Shown here piece after piece: positions 23,050 through 34,666 of a DNA stretch of 64,000 nucleotides. Where the stretch lies: the NCBI RefSeq assembly GCF_001723175.1, contig NC_064650.1, forward strand, positions 496,001-560,000, read 5' to 3'. A program made the position numbers and the translations under genes. Position 1 is the stretch's first letter; every line of letters begins with the position of its first letter. The DNA comes from Penicillium oxalicum (lineage: Eukaryota; Ascomycota; Eurotiomycetes; Eurotiales; Aspergillaceae). A model generated the notes under the pieces. The model did no database searches, had not been told where the DNA came from, and was given only the letters and a program-made list of their open reading frames with translations.

Positions 23050-23636
23050 TGGTATAGTCTAGTACCACCTATGTCGTTAAAATTGGTGCACCATCCCAGA
23101 AAAAACAACCATTCGTGTACAGCTCAAGTATGCAAGCGCGTAGGTTCTCTTTGGCGTGCAGGGCGTTGCGAGAGGGATCGGTGAAGTCAAAGGTGTCGCG
23201 CCAGTCAGGGGAATATGAGGAAGGTGAAAGCGGGCGAACAAAATTCGTGTCTCAGCTCTGGGTAGCTGACCAGACACTATCGCAGCTGCAACTGAAATTG
23301 CCAAGCAGACTTATTTTTTTGAAGAAGCTTGTGTCGCAACCGACGTCACGTCAAAAAGAAAAGAATGGCCACGGAGGGGGAGGGATAGTATCGTAGAGAC
23401 CGGGGTTGAGTAAACAATTGGTGGCTGCCGATTTTACGGTTCCGCCGAAGCTCCGAGTGGGGACCCTTTTCCAACGTGTGGAACTGATCTTCTTGGTCTT
23501 TTTCTTACTTCTTCGACTTCTTCGTCACACACGATACCTCTGTCACCGAACCCTTGTCCGCCTCAAAAGCTCTTCAAAGTCTATTACTTCCTCGGCTCAA
23601 GCTGCAGCAAGCTATACCTGAGAGTGTGTCAGTACG
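23050..23636. promoter_or_regulatory. Bidirectional promoter region between dynein LIC and Ist3-like genes
   Basis: A 587-bp head-to-head gap. A pyrimidine-rich stretch (about 23480-23580) lies upstream of the Ist3-like start, typical of fungal transcription start regions. Confidence 0.5.
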
Positions 23637-24634
23637 ATGAACGCGATTCGGCAGACGCAGGCCCTCAACAAGCGGGAGCTCGAGAATGCCGTGTAAGTAG
23701 GACCAATTCTCGCGCTGTTCTCACATCTGAGTGAGATCCCGGATCTAACAAAGGTCGCATCGAGAATAGGCCACCTGAGGCATCATGGCATGCGGACTAT
23801 CGCGACACTGCGTACATCTACATTGGCGGACTTCCACTCGATCTCTCTGAAGGCGACATCATTACAATCTTCTCCCAGTATGGCGAACCCGTGCACATCA
23901 ATCTACTCCGAGATAAAGAGACCGGGAAAAGCCGCGGCTTCGCATTTTTAAAATACGAGGATCAGCGGAGTACGGACCTAGCCGTTGATAATTTGGGAGG
24001 GGCGACAGTCCTTGGGCGAATGTTGCGTGTGGATCATGCTCGGTATAAGCGGAGAGATGATGAGGAGGAAGGTGACAATGTTGCTAGGCTGATGGGCGAT
24101 GCAACTATTGCCGAGGGTAAAGCCGATGGCGACGAGAGCAGACGCGAGAGAAGGAGACGGAGCGACGACGAGATGGAGGAACGCCGCCCTCTGCTCAAGG
24201 AAGAGAAAGAGCTTCAAGATCTCATCCACAACCATGACGATGAGGATCCCATGAAGGAGTTCTTGATCGAGGAGAAGAAAGAAGAGATCGCGCTGGCGCT
24301 AGCAAGATACAAAAACAGTAAACGGTCTTCCCATCGACGCGACGACAGCAGAGAGCGCTCTAGCCGACATCATCGTCGCCATCGCTCTCGGTCCACGGAG
24401 CGCAGGCACCGGCGCCACCAATCTCGAAGCCCGGAGAGACGATCGCGACCGCGGTCGTCAGACCGTGGGAAAGAATCCAGAAGCCACCGCTCTGCGGAAC
24501 ACGATGAGCGTCATCGGCGGCAACGAATTGATCGAGCAGATGGATCCAGAAGGGAACAGTCGGTCGAGCGCTCCCGCTCACCGGACGCGCGACGACATCG
24601 CAGTGATCGCGAACGGCATGAACACCGTCACTGA
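23637..24634 (+). CDS. ist3: U2 snRNP / RES-complex RNA-binding protein Ist3 (RBMX2-like), 306 aa
   Basis: Exons are 23637-23692 and 23770-24634, phase 2. The protein carries one RRM. It joins Bud13 and Pml1 in the RES complex that supports spliceosome activation and retention of unspliced pre-mRNA. The start [19 protein letters not shown] and [20 protein letters not shown] are typical of this family. RNP2 is AYIYIGGL, and RNP1 is [10 protein letters not shown] within [22 protein letters not shown]-terminal extension of about 190 residues is rich in Arg, Ser, His, Asp and Glu, with RS-like and HRR repeats. Extended RS tails are known in filamentous fungi and animals and are absent from the short yeast Ist3. 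The exon-1 donor follows the V of ENAV. Confidence 0.93.
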
Positions 24635-24886
24635 AAGTCTACACTACGTTGCGAAATTTTGCATATTGCAATGTTGTCCCGCCAAAAAACAGTTTGGAGC
24701 TTTGCGATAGCGATTTGTCTGATATGCATCATGTATTGCATCTCAGCATCGCTTTTCCGATCAAACGACCCCCGTGCCCCCGTGTTTAGGGGGAACTTTC
24801 TCAGACATGATTCAAGTTTCCCTGATTAATTGCGTGGGACTGCAGCGATCCGAAGTTGAGAGATTGGATATTCATCAAAGTCCAGT
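24635..24886. other. Tail-to-tail gap (252 bp)
   Basis: Two convergent genes end 252 bp apart, so their 3' UTRs may overlap. No terminator motif is specifically recognised. Confidence 0.5.
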
Positions 24887-26270
24887 TCAGCCCCCTAGGT
24901 ATCGCTTCCAGCCATCGCGCATGCAGTAACGTCTTCCGTCATCGCCGTTCCGCAGGATAAACTTCTCCCAACGCCCATCCTGACCTGCTCCAAGGACCAG
25001 CAGAGTTTGATTATCCAACCATCCAATGACCCCTTTCACAGGCCGCCCCATTGACGTACCCGTGGGCATGCCATACAATATCCCGGATGCAGCCTCGTTC
25101 CCGATCTCGAAATGCGCGCTCGCTGACGAATAAATGTCCGAAAAGACTCGCGGGAGCAAAGGAAGCCGGCCTAATATCCCCCACTTTTGGCTTGCGCTCT
25201 CCTCCGTGGATGCCGCAGGCGATTGGCTGCGATGGGGAAGATGTGGGTGTGGCACATCAAAGATATGGAGGGTGGATTTGTCTGAAGTCACAGCTAGAAG
25301 AGTGTTGGAGGGCGAAAACGCCAGAGAAAATATGACTGCGTGGTCCACGCCGCGGCGCAATTCGGCCAATTTTGTGCAATTGGTTGTTGAAAACACCCGC
25401 ACCAGTGTTCCCTAAATCATGTTAGTAGACCAAAATCCAGACCCTGACGAAGACAAGATTCTCACCGCTTCACTGGCTGTGGCGAGAAGCTCACCGTCCG
25501 GGCTGAGAGTCATGGCACGTAGGGGAGAGCTGTGGGCCGGGATGATACTGATGTTGCCTGTCTCCAGCTCGATGAGCTGTACTTGGCCGGGGGAACGGCC
25601 TGGAAAGGCTAGTAACTTTCGTCCCAGACAAGCCAGCCCCAGTGGGTTGTCTGACGTTTCATAGACAGACAACTTTTTCGGCGATGTCGAAAAGGCGAAG
25701 ACATGTATGCTATTTAGAAGCGCGACCACGATCTTGGATTTGGAAAGGCGGACGCCGAGGACTGAGGTTCGAAACTCGAGGATGATGGCAGCTTTCTGCT
25801 TCGCATCATCCCAGATAACGAGCTGAATCTTCCAATAAGCGTTCAATTCGATAAAGCACCCCCTATGAAGAGCTTACATACTTTGTTCTGGGGGAACTTG
25901 GGGTTTCGGCCTCCGCCAACAATTGCAAGATAGTTTGACTGGCCTAGCATTTCCACCAACCCGATTCCTGCGTTGAAATCTGCAACCATCCAGAAGCCGG
26001 TAAGCTGCCTCTGACAGGGATGAAGCTGGGGGTTACTGACCTCGAGAGACCTTTAGCTCACAAGGATTCGCATTAAATACTGCGCAAAGAGCCTCTTAGC
26101 ATCATTCCTCTTGCATTTGCCAGGCCCAGCGGCTTCATGCACCTCTGTAGGCGGACCATACCACAAAATCCAGAGTTGAGGCCCACTGAAAAACAGCTGC
26201 TGTCGTTATTGAAGGCCGCCGACAGTGAACACGGCCCTGTAGACTCGTCAATGACTTGGCGGGTATTCAT
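24887..26270 (-). CDS. hsv2: PROPPIN WD40 autophagy-related protein of the Hsv2 (WIPI3/4) type, 375 aa
   Basis: Five minus-strand exons: 26270-26162, 26079-26041, 25979-25882, 25822-25466 and 25411-24887. All phases close. The product is a seven-bladed beta-propeller that binds PI3P and PI(3,5)P2 at endosomes and vacuole, and acts in micronucleophagy in yeast. The diagnostic lipid-binding motif is LRRG (in [18 protein letters not shown]), the variant seen in Hsv2/WIPI3/4 rather than the FRRG of Atg18. Other features are the N-terminal [20 protein letters not shown], the [12 protein letters not shown] / NYLAIVGGG block, [19 protein letters not shown] and the last blade [12 protein letters not shown]. 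The fourth-to-fifth exon junction restores ATASEAGTLVRVF. The length is slightly short of yeast Hsv2 (448 aa) but matches fungal WIPI3-like proteins. Confidence 0.9.
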
Positions 26271-27552
26271 GATTGCGGCGCATGACGTGGGAGGGGAGGA
26301 CCGCGCTAAGATTGGATCTTGGTCGAGACCGGATGAGGCAGCGACAAATTCAAGGTGTTTTGAGTCCGTGTGCAGGTGCTGTCAGACAAAATTCCCGTCT
26401 TGTGAGTCTGGATGAGCAAAGAAGCCTGCTTGGACATGAGATGGTATGAAAGTTGGTTCGAGTAATGTTGGCGCAGATCGACCAGCATCTAGCGTACGGC
26501 GGAAGTGTAGATCGGCGATAAGGAAAGTGGTTGCAGGCCAACGGACCGCCGATTGCAGATTGCGGGAAGCTCCTCTTTCAAGACCGGGGGAGCCGGGGTA
26601 GCAACTCTGGATGCCTTGTTGATGCCTGACTTATGGTGCACCGGACGCTGTAGGAGCCTGAGGCTAGCTAATTTGTGGCCTAAGGTTAGCCAGTCGAGGG
26701 CTGTGTGAATGCCTGAGGTGTAAACGGAGTATCCATCTGGGCGCCAAAGCCAGCGCTGCTCGACCGCCCGGGGATCATTGGAGGACGTTCGTGGATTACC
26801 TAATCCGATCCAGTCCCGGCCGTGACACCGTCGACGGGCGCCCTGCCCGCACGGCGGTCACCAAAACCTCGACGACCCCGTAGTGCCATTGACCAGTACC
26901 CACCAAGTGTACTCCTTCCAGTACAGTGGTGAGCCCCTGAGGACTTATCATTCATGGAATGGAAATACCTGTCTGGCTCTGAATAACAAGATGATCAAGA
27001 TCGAGATGGATACGATTGAGATTTATGAGAATGATGGCGCACGGTACACCTCTAGCAATCACTTATTTTTCCTAATATTTCTTTTTCCTTTAGTAGTGAA
27101 AACATCACCTCCATCAGCATCGCTTGGCTGTCCAAGTACTGTAGTAGTATAATAATCTCCAGGAGTACCTGGCACTAAGTTCACTTGGGTACTGTGGAGC
27201 TCGTACCAGTGGCCCAGTAGGGGACACTGAGGTACCTCTTTCAGGAGAAACAGCTAAGCTGGGACTGGAGTAGAGAGGAGAGTCCCGTGATTGGTCGCGG
27301 AGAGAAAGGGGGAAACACGAACGCCCTCACATCTTAATTCCCCCCCCCCCCTACGACTACTGTTGCTGCTACTACGACGACCGCTTGCTGCAAACTCGAT
27401 TGCTATTCGCGTGACGGGCAATTTTCTGGAACGTCGAGATTGAATCTTTGGAGACTTTACTGTGGTCTCTTTTTTTTTTGCAAGTCCTTGACTGCAGGTC
27501 ATTTCATTCCTCCGCTTCTCATCGATTCCCCCCTGTCCTCACTTAGCCCACC
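26271..27552. other. Intergenic, divergent promoters, low gene evidence
   Basis: Separates the PROPPIN (minus) and the septin (plus). An 89-codon plus frame at 26883-27152 has no recognisable motif. A C12 run lies at 27340-27351, and the septin promoter shows CT-rich segments. No gene was called. Confidence 0.4.
27340..27351 (+). repeat. Poly-C tract (12 nt) in septin upstream region
   Basis: Uninterrupted C12 about 200 bp before the septin start. Confidence 0.9.
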
Positions 27553-29114
27553 ATGTCGTCGGCCCTCAACGCGGTATGTGTTCCCCTTTTTATCCTTTAC
27601 GCGACATCCCGACACCAAACTTCCCCCGGAAAATGCCCCTTCCCAATGGACGGAGAAGTGGATAAACAATCAAGCAAAAGGCATCGAGGCTGACCCTATT
27701 CCCCCCCATCGGGGTAGCATCAGATCCGTCGCAAGAAGAATGTCAAGAAGGGAATTCAGTTCTGTTTGATGGTGTGCGGCGCCAGCGGAACGGGTAAGCT
27801 CAACAAAAATGTGTCGAGGTCCGGTCAATTGCTCACCCATCGTGTCATCAATCAGGGCGCACAACTTTTGTAAACACTCTGTGTGGAAAGACAGTGCTTG
27901 AGGGCAAGGAATCCGACGACCCAGAGCATGCCCACGTCGAGGAGGGTGTTCGCATCAAGCCCGTCACTGTTGGTAAGTGAAAAGCCATCCCGATGGGCGC
28001 AGATCGCCAGTATGCGTACTGACTCTTGCGGCCTACACCAGAGCTCGAATTGGACGATGAGGGAACTCGAATCTCTCTGACCGTTGTTGATACCCCCGGA
28101 TTTGGTGATCAGATCGACAATGAGGCAAGGCATGTGGACATTCGTGAGGTTGCCAGCCGTCTGGGATTCTCATACTAACTTTTCCTGGCGGAACAGCTTT
28201 GGCGAGATTGTTGGCTTCCTAGAGCGCCAGTACGATGACATTCTCGCGGAGGAGTCTCGCATCAAGCGTAACCCACGCTTCAGGGACAACCGGGTTCACG
28301 TTCTGCTCTACTTTATCACACCCACCGGCCACGGTCTTCGCGAGCTCGACATTGAATTGATGAAACGCCTCTCTCCCCGTGTCAACGTGATCCCCGTCAT
28401 CGGCAAGGCCGATTCTCTCACCCCCGCAGAGCTGGCTGAGTCCAAAAAATTGATTATGGAAGATATTGAACACTACCGCATCCCTGTTTACAACTTCCCT
28501 TACGACATCGAGGAGGACGATGAGGACACCGTGGAGGAGAACGCCGAACTTCGTGGATTGATGCCCTTCGCCATTGTGGGATCTGAAGACTTTGTGGACA
28601 TTGATGACCGAAAAGTGCGCGCCCGACAGTACCCGTGGGGTGTGGTTGAGGTCGAGAACCCCCGACACTCCGACTTTTTGGCCATCCGAAGCGCCCTCCT
28701 TCACAGCCACTTGGCAGATCTCAAGGAGATCACCCACGACTTCCTTTACGAAAACTACCGTACCGAGAAGCTGAGCAAGAGTGTGGACGGCGGTCTATCG
28801 TATGTCTTCCATTCTTTCCAGAATACAATATACCCAATGTCGATCCGATTGACGATACTGACTAAACTTGCAGTGGCATGGACTCTTCCATGAACCCTGA
28901 GGACCTCGCCTCTCAGTCCGTGCGCTTGAAGGAGGAGCAGCTCCGTCGTGAGGAAGAGAAGCTGCGCGAGATTGAGCTCAAGGTGCAGCGTGAGATTGCC
29001 GAGAAGCGACAGGAGCTTCTGGCCCGTGAGAGCCAGCTCAGAGAGATTGAGGCCCGCATGGCCCGCGAGGCCAGCCAAAGCAATGTCAGCGAAGCCCCGA
29101 CTGGGGAGGCTTGA
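27553..29114 (+). CDS. aspA: Septin, Cdc11/AspA type, 379 aa
   Basis: Six exons: 27553-27573, 27724-27793, 27856-27972, 28042-28129, 28197-28799 and 28874-29114. All phases close at 380 codons with stop. The protein is a GTP-binding septin that assembles into filaments at septa and hyphal branches. Motifs: polybasic stretch before the G domain (RRKKNVKKG), P-loop GASGTGRTTF, switch DTPGFGDQIDNE, GKADSLTPAEL (G4), and the septin-unique element with GIVGSED-like AIVGSEDFVD and RQYPWGVVEVEN. A C-terminal coiled coil (LKEEQLRREEEKLREIELK) follows. GRTT in the P-loop resembles Cdc11 (GRST), not Cdc12 or Cdc10, which is why I prefer the AspA/Cdc11 class. The intron after exon 4 uses a GC donor (see findings). 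Confidence 0.92.
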
Positions 29115-30930
29115 GTGGACCTCCCTTGAGGTTACTCTGTCAATTCGGTTGTCAATGCGACTTATTCAGCGGGGCGCCATTTCACGTTGTGATACCGTTT
29201 GTGCCAACTTATGGACTTCGCGGCACAAAATTGGTTTTCTTTTTTTTGTTTATGGGGATAATATCAACTCTTTATTCACGTTAATAGCTTTTATCCTTCC
29301 TTTTTTTGTTCCTTATTTCTACCCTTCTCTTGGCCTCGGCCCTCGATTGTTGTTCCTCTGTGAAGTTTGTTCAAATTTTCGGTGACAAAATGCAGCCTTC
29401 AAGACGGCCACAAAAAGTGAAAGTCAAATGTCCCCCCGTCCCTACCTCCGCTTACAGGAAGAAATCACGTATTCCCGTGGGGAGGCAACATGATTGTTCC
29501 TGGTAGCGGCCGTTTCCAGATAACGGCATCCCCATATTGGTCTGGTTTTTTCTTTCTGAAATAAAAGATCTTCCAATCTCTTCCTTGGATTGGACCAGAA
29601 GAGACACCAGCTTCCAGATTCGTTCGCATGACGGATTGCTCTTTTGTCCATCTTCGTTCCTGTCAGCCCCGTCGCGCGTCGGAAGTGGCACTATCTGCCC
29701 GCTTCCATTACAGGTACTCACAGTAGGCTCCAGTATATTTTCACAGGGCTGGTGACGCAATCATCATAGCGCTGGTGGGTACCTGGTATCAAGGTGCTAT
29801 GCCCACGGTCCTAAACGGTATGCTAAAGTTGGCTACCTAGGGTCGTCAGATCAAGTTCGCCTACGTTTAGGTAGTAGGTGATGTTTTTCCATTGTATGAG
29901 GTCCTACCTGAGAGATCTGCCAGATCAATACCTCCCACGGGCAGATATACCCGGTAGGTAAATAGGGGTGTGCAAGCCGAAACACGAAGGAATTAGGTTG
30001 GTACTTGTGAGCATGGAAAGGATCGGACCTTCATATCACTAGGTAATTGGAGGTAATCTAAAGCCAAGTGAAGCTCAGCCGAGGACGAATTGCAGAGCGA
30101 TACGGAGTCTACAGGGAATGATATATGCTTACTTCCGTGTGATTCGAAGGGGGAAAAGGGGAAACCCCAAAGTGGTCAAGTCGTAGTATATCAACTGCAT
30201 TCATGGAGAGAATATAGAAACACATCCCTCTGAATCAACGTGAGTAAGTGACACCAGAGTTGAAGGGGAAAGGATAAAAGAATACAAGGAATCCAAAGAA
30301 GAATAACATAGTCGTTAGTTCTCATGCAATAAGCTGAGAACAGGTGGAATCTTTGAGGCAGGGAAGCAGCAAGAGGAAGGGAAAAGGGGCGTTTTCAGAG
30401 GGAGAAAAAGAACAGGGTAAGAGCTAAAGCAGTAATATGGAAAGAGAAAAGGCAGTGGAAGATCGGAAAGTGGATCTATGCAGACACGCAAGAAGTGGTA
30501 TTTTGCGCTCCATAGTACAGATGAGGACGAGCGGAAAAGAGGTGGCACGTGAGAAAGACCTGAGCGCTAGGGTCTTGAGAGGAACAAGCGTGGAACAGAG
30601 AGAATGGGGAGAATGAGGTTAGAAGATGAATGACGGGAACCGCCATGGATGAGAGACTACCTGTATAGTACTCAGCATCTAGGATGTGCTGGGTACGATT
30701 TTGACCGTGGCCTTTCAAGGCCTTGCAGGGCGCACTTGCCTTTTGTTGGCAATGCTTTTTTTCAAATACCCCGTCCCAGCCTCGTGACTCAGCGTCATGG
30801 TAAATAACATGACATGCAGAAGAGGAGAGGCTCATCGGAGATGGGGCATGTTGATAAAAGCCGTTGACAAAGTCGACCACTAAGGTATTCTTTATCCGTA
30901 AAGGAAAGGTCACACATCCAGAATTCTTCT
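29115..30930. other. Intergenic, tail-to-tail; patch of AGGTA/CCTA repeats
   Basis: 3' flanks of the convergent septin and Rho GEF. Around 29830-30060, AGGTAG and CCTACC sequences recur irregularly. From 30250 to 30620 the plus strand is purine-rich (GAAA/GGGAA). No gene was recognised. Confidence 0.4.
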
Positions 30931-33900
30931 TCAGACTTGTTGTGGCTTGCTCCAGAAGTCCAGACTAGCGACCACATCCTCGCCAGTTTCATCTTCATAG
31001 GCGTAAATTATCTCACGGGTGGAAGAATGCAACATGCGAATATTCTTTCCTGTCATGATGTGGATCAACTCACTGGTCTCAACATGGCGGATTTCGATGA
31101 AGTTGGGCTCAAACGCGAGAATGTAGGGATAAGACAGTGCGAAGGCATTGGGATTGCCTTCCCACGAAATCCTCCAATCTGGACGAGCACGCCAGCCATT
31201 GCGATTGACGAAGAACGAGAAATCGCTGTAGTTGAGAAGGAATTCCCCATTCATGCGCTCAATGTGAATTGGCTTCACGTTCTCCTTGCGGGCAACAAAG
31301 TCAAGAGATGTATCGGCTTGATCCAGGAGCGACTGAGTTTCCGTAGTTTCGAGACTGACAACCTCAAAGCCACGTGCACAGCCGACACACAGAGTTGATC
31401 GTAGGAAATGAATCGAAGAGGATTCAGCGGGAATATAATACTCCTTGAATGGCTTGAGTGTGTCCTGACCGCTCTGGAACATCTTGCTAACAGCCGATTT
31501 CTTTTTCCCCTTTGCGAGATTGTCCATCGGCTCGTACACCTTGATTGTACTGGACAACGCCGAGGTCTTTACGGAGCACACCAGATGGCGCCCTAGGCCA
31601 ATTCCTGCTTTGAAGAAGTTGGCATGACCCTGAATCTTCTTGGGGCGCTTTGCCATGGTATTCTGTCCCTCGCCAATTTCAAGTGCGTCCAGTGGATAGG
31701 ACTGCAGAGTCTTGTTGGCCAATACCAAGAGCAACTGGTACTCTTCTAGTGTGTCAATCTGGGTAACCTGACTTGCCTCAAGAACTTTCCTTGGTTTGGC
31801 GTTCTTGTCCTTTGGCCACCTCTCGGACAAGTAGATTCCGCTGTCAGTACCAAATACCAGTTTTCGTCCACCATCTGGGAGACTGTCAGTAAGAAAATCG
31901 CGAGCAAGGAGGGTATCGGGCCTCGAGAACGAGGTGCAAACATACCCACTGGAACGCAACAGTTCACGCGATTAATTGCAGAGAAGAAGTTTTCGCACAG
32001 CACAGTCTTGTTGTAGAAATTGCTGTTCCGCTCCCACAATTTTCGCTGCTGTTCCTCGACCATCTCGATGAATTTCCTTCGCTGTGTCGGGGATGTAGCG
32101 TACAGAGTCTGCTCATATCCGCCTTTGCCGAGATGACGGAAGGTGATCGGCAGCTGCCCATCTTTAGTAGGCGGAGGGTTAGGCGCGACTTTGTTGGACA
32201 GAAGACTAGATGAAGGCCGCTTGGAGATACCAAGGCGAGGAATGACTTCATCCATTTGAGCAATCACCAAAAGTTCCAAAGGAATGGGTTTCTTGTACAC
32301 CCGGTACTCTTCGCGCTTGTTCACAACCTTGATCCGAACAAGGAGCACAGCATGATCGAATAAATAGGCAGTGACCTCAGAGCTTTCTCCGGTTGTCTTC
32401 TTGAAAGCCATCTTTGTGAGCATTTGGCGATTCTCCTCGGTGAGCTTCAGATCCACATAGTCGCCAGGGTTAAATTTCAATGAATTGTTCAGCTGCACAA
32501 GATTGAAGTGGTTTTCTGCCTTGCCACTCTCGGCATTCACCCGCGATAGGAAGCTCTTGATGAGCTTCACTGCCTTGGGGATATCTTCCTTGTCAGGATT
32601 GTCGTCACCTGTGTTCTTAAGCACCGATTCTAGCAGGAGTGGATATCGGGCAAGACGAGTGGTTGGTTTTGTGAGGTATCCGTTCAGCTCGAGCTTGCGA
32701 GATTCCTTCAATCGTTCAGTATCCTCCACAAACTTGGCAAAGGCCGGGTTTGAACTCTTCTCCTTCTCAAATTCGAATTTTCCGTACAGCTGGTTGGCAC
32801 CATACTTGATGAACGGATCGAAGCGTGGTACATGCTGGAGGAAAATATCTCCCACAGTTTTCACCACATGACTCTCTTTCTGCCGAGCATTCAGAGCCTC
32901 GCAAAGTGCGCTGTTGACCTTCAAAACTTCCAAGCAATTTCCGAACACGGTGCGAATGAACTTCTCGCGCCTATGTTCAGGAATTGGGGAGTGAGTATTC
33001 GCGCCAGCCGCGCGAAGAGGACGCATCCAGAAATCTCGGAGGTATTCCAGATCCTTGACAAAGTCACGCTCAGTATACATGATTTCGAAGATGATCTCCT
33101 GCCGCTTCTTTTCATGGTCATCAACACTTTCGGACACTTCCTTGGGGACCATGTTAATCCACAATTTCTGGTTGTCGTTGTCGTCATCATCGTCGATACG
33201 CAGGCTCCCCTTGGAGCCGGACGTCCTCAGGATTGGCTGAGGTTTCAGATTCAAGCGCGCCTGTTGCTCGAGGCGCCGCGGGCACGCAATCGAATAGCAG
33301 AGACTGTCCCGAGTGCAAGTCGGCGAATAGCATTCGGTGAGGAGGGTGAACACGCCGTTGACTTCTGTGCCGACTGCACGATCTTCAGTCAGTGTCTCCT
33401 TGAATTGGTAGACCTCCCCTGGTGCGTCTCGAAGGCGGTGGTCGTAGGTGACATCATGGAAAAACTTTTGCGCATCCAATGCGCGGCCTAGAAGGAGAGC
33501 CAGGTTGCGGTCATTGGTTCGAATGATATTTGCAATCAGATCAACAGCATCGGTGCCAGAGAAAGCATTTTGATACGACAGGCCGTTCTTCTGCCTCTCA
33601 CCGAGCGAGATCTTTTCACGAAACACATCAGCAACCCGTGACAAAAGGGCTGGATATACCACGGGGACTCGGCGCCGGGAGTCTCGCGACACAAGAGTGT
33701 TCTGGCCATTAGAACTTTGTGTAGCCTGACTCTGTACGCTCATCGTTCGATCTGGGGTGATTGTCGAAGCCATGGACATTGTACGAGAACGGGAAGAAGC
33801 GTCACTGGGTGGGCGAGTCTTGTTGGCGTACATTTCCGCAACATGATTCGGCATCGAGTCGTATCTGGGCGGCGGAGTCACTTGTTCGGGGCCCGAGGGA

Positions 33901-34666
33901 GGCCGTCGGTTTGGAATGGGCCTGCCGCTGTTCATGATATGCGTGTGGTTCGATTCGGTTGCATACGACGTCATTGACATTGCTCTCTCGTCCCGATGCC
34001 TGTCCGGCACAGGTCTTCCTAGTTGGGTCATTGCTGCAGCATTATGATGGTATTGGTTTTGACGCGTGACAGCGGTAGGATTCGGATTGAATGGAGGTGA
34101 CGGCGTCGAACCTGGCATGAAGGACGGTCCACTGAGCTTGGCCATCGAGCGTGATCGTGTAGCGTCAGAATTTAAGGCGGGAGGCGGCATTGGTCGGCCA
34201 AGATCGCGAGGATCTGCATACTGAGGTGGTGGAGCAGGCCTAGAGTCCAGGCGTTGAGGTCTTGGGTAGGCGAAGCGCCCCGCCGCTCCGGGATATTGAC
34301 GTGCGGGTGGAGGCTGGGGGGATGCTGACCCTGCCGCAGGCGTGTACGCTTGATATTTGCCCGGTGGTGGTGCTGGGGGATATCCATTTTGAGGCGCGGG
34401 CTGTGAGGGGGCGTAGCCATTTGCCATTGATTGCCGAGTGGGCGGCGGCGGAGGTCTCTGAAATTGAGGGTGGGCCACGTGCGACGACATTGTGTGCGCG
34501 CGACCTTGGTTGAACTGAGGAGTTTGCGAATTCATTGTCTGAGAGCGTCCTGGGGGGGGGCGCTCCCGAAGATATCATTATACGCGGCATCTCGTTGCAC
34601 GGAGGAGGCAGGTCCATTGCCATAGGGCCGGTAGTTCCGGTTACGCTGACCTCCCAAGTCTGCCAT
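30931..34666 (-). CDS. rom2: Rho1 guanine nucleotide exchange factor, Rom2/Rgf type (DEP-DH-PH-CNH), about 1221 aa; frame interrupted in exon 1 by a C-run
   Basis: Two minus-strand exons: 34666-31946 and 31874-30931 (intron donor gtatgt, acceptor cccag). The protein activates Rho1 and so drives glucan synthase and the Pkc1 cell-wall integrity pathway at the plasma membrane. Domains in order: a Pro/Gln/Ser-rich disordered head; a DEP-like segment (FREKISLGERQKNGLSYQNA); DH domain (EKKRQEIIFEIMYTERDFVK to about SFLSRVNAESGKAENHF); PH domain (FNPGDYVDLKLTEEN region to EMVEEQQRKLWE); and a CNH domain from GGRKLVFGTDSGIYLSERW to SLDFWSKPQQV. A convincing N-terminus begins at ATG 34666 (MADLGGQRNRNYRPYGNGPA...). 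Downstream the frame resumes at ATG 34535 (MNSQTPQFNQGRAHTM). Between them, a run of nine C (minus strand; 34560-34552) is one base off. Seven or ten C would keep the frame. From ATG 34535 alone the protein would be about 1177 aa with every domain intact. Confidence 0.9.
34552..34560 (-). repeat. C9 homopolymer breaking the Rho GEF reading frame
   Basis: Minus strand reads ...FGSAPPP in one frame before the run and PPPGRSQT in another after it. This is the only break in the exon. Confidence 0.75.

Noticed and set aside
32832..33491. 219-codon plus-strand frame antisense to the Rho GEF
   Set aside because: Lies wholly inside a strongly coding minus exon. No motifs and a shadow-type composition.
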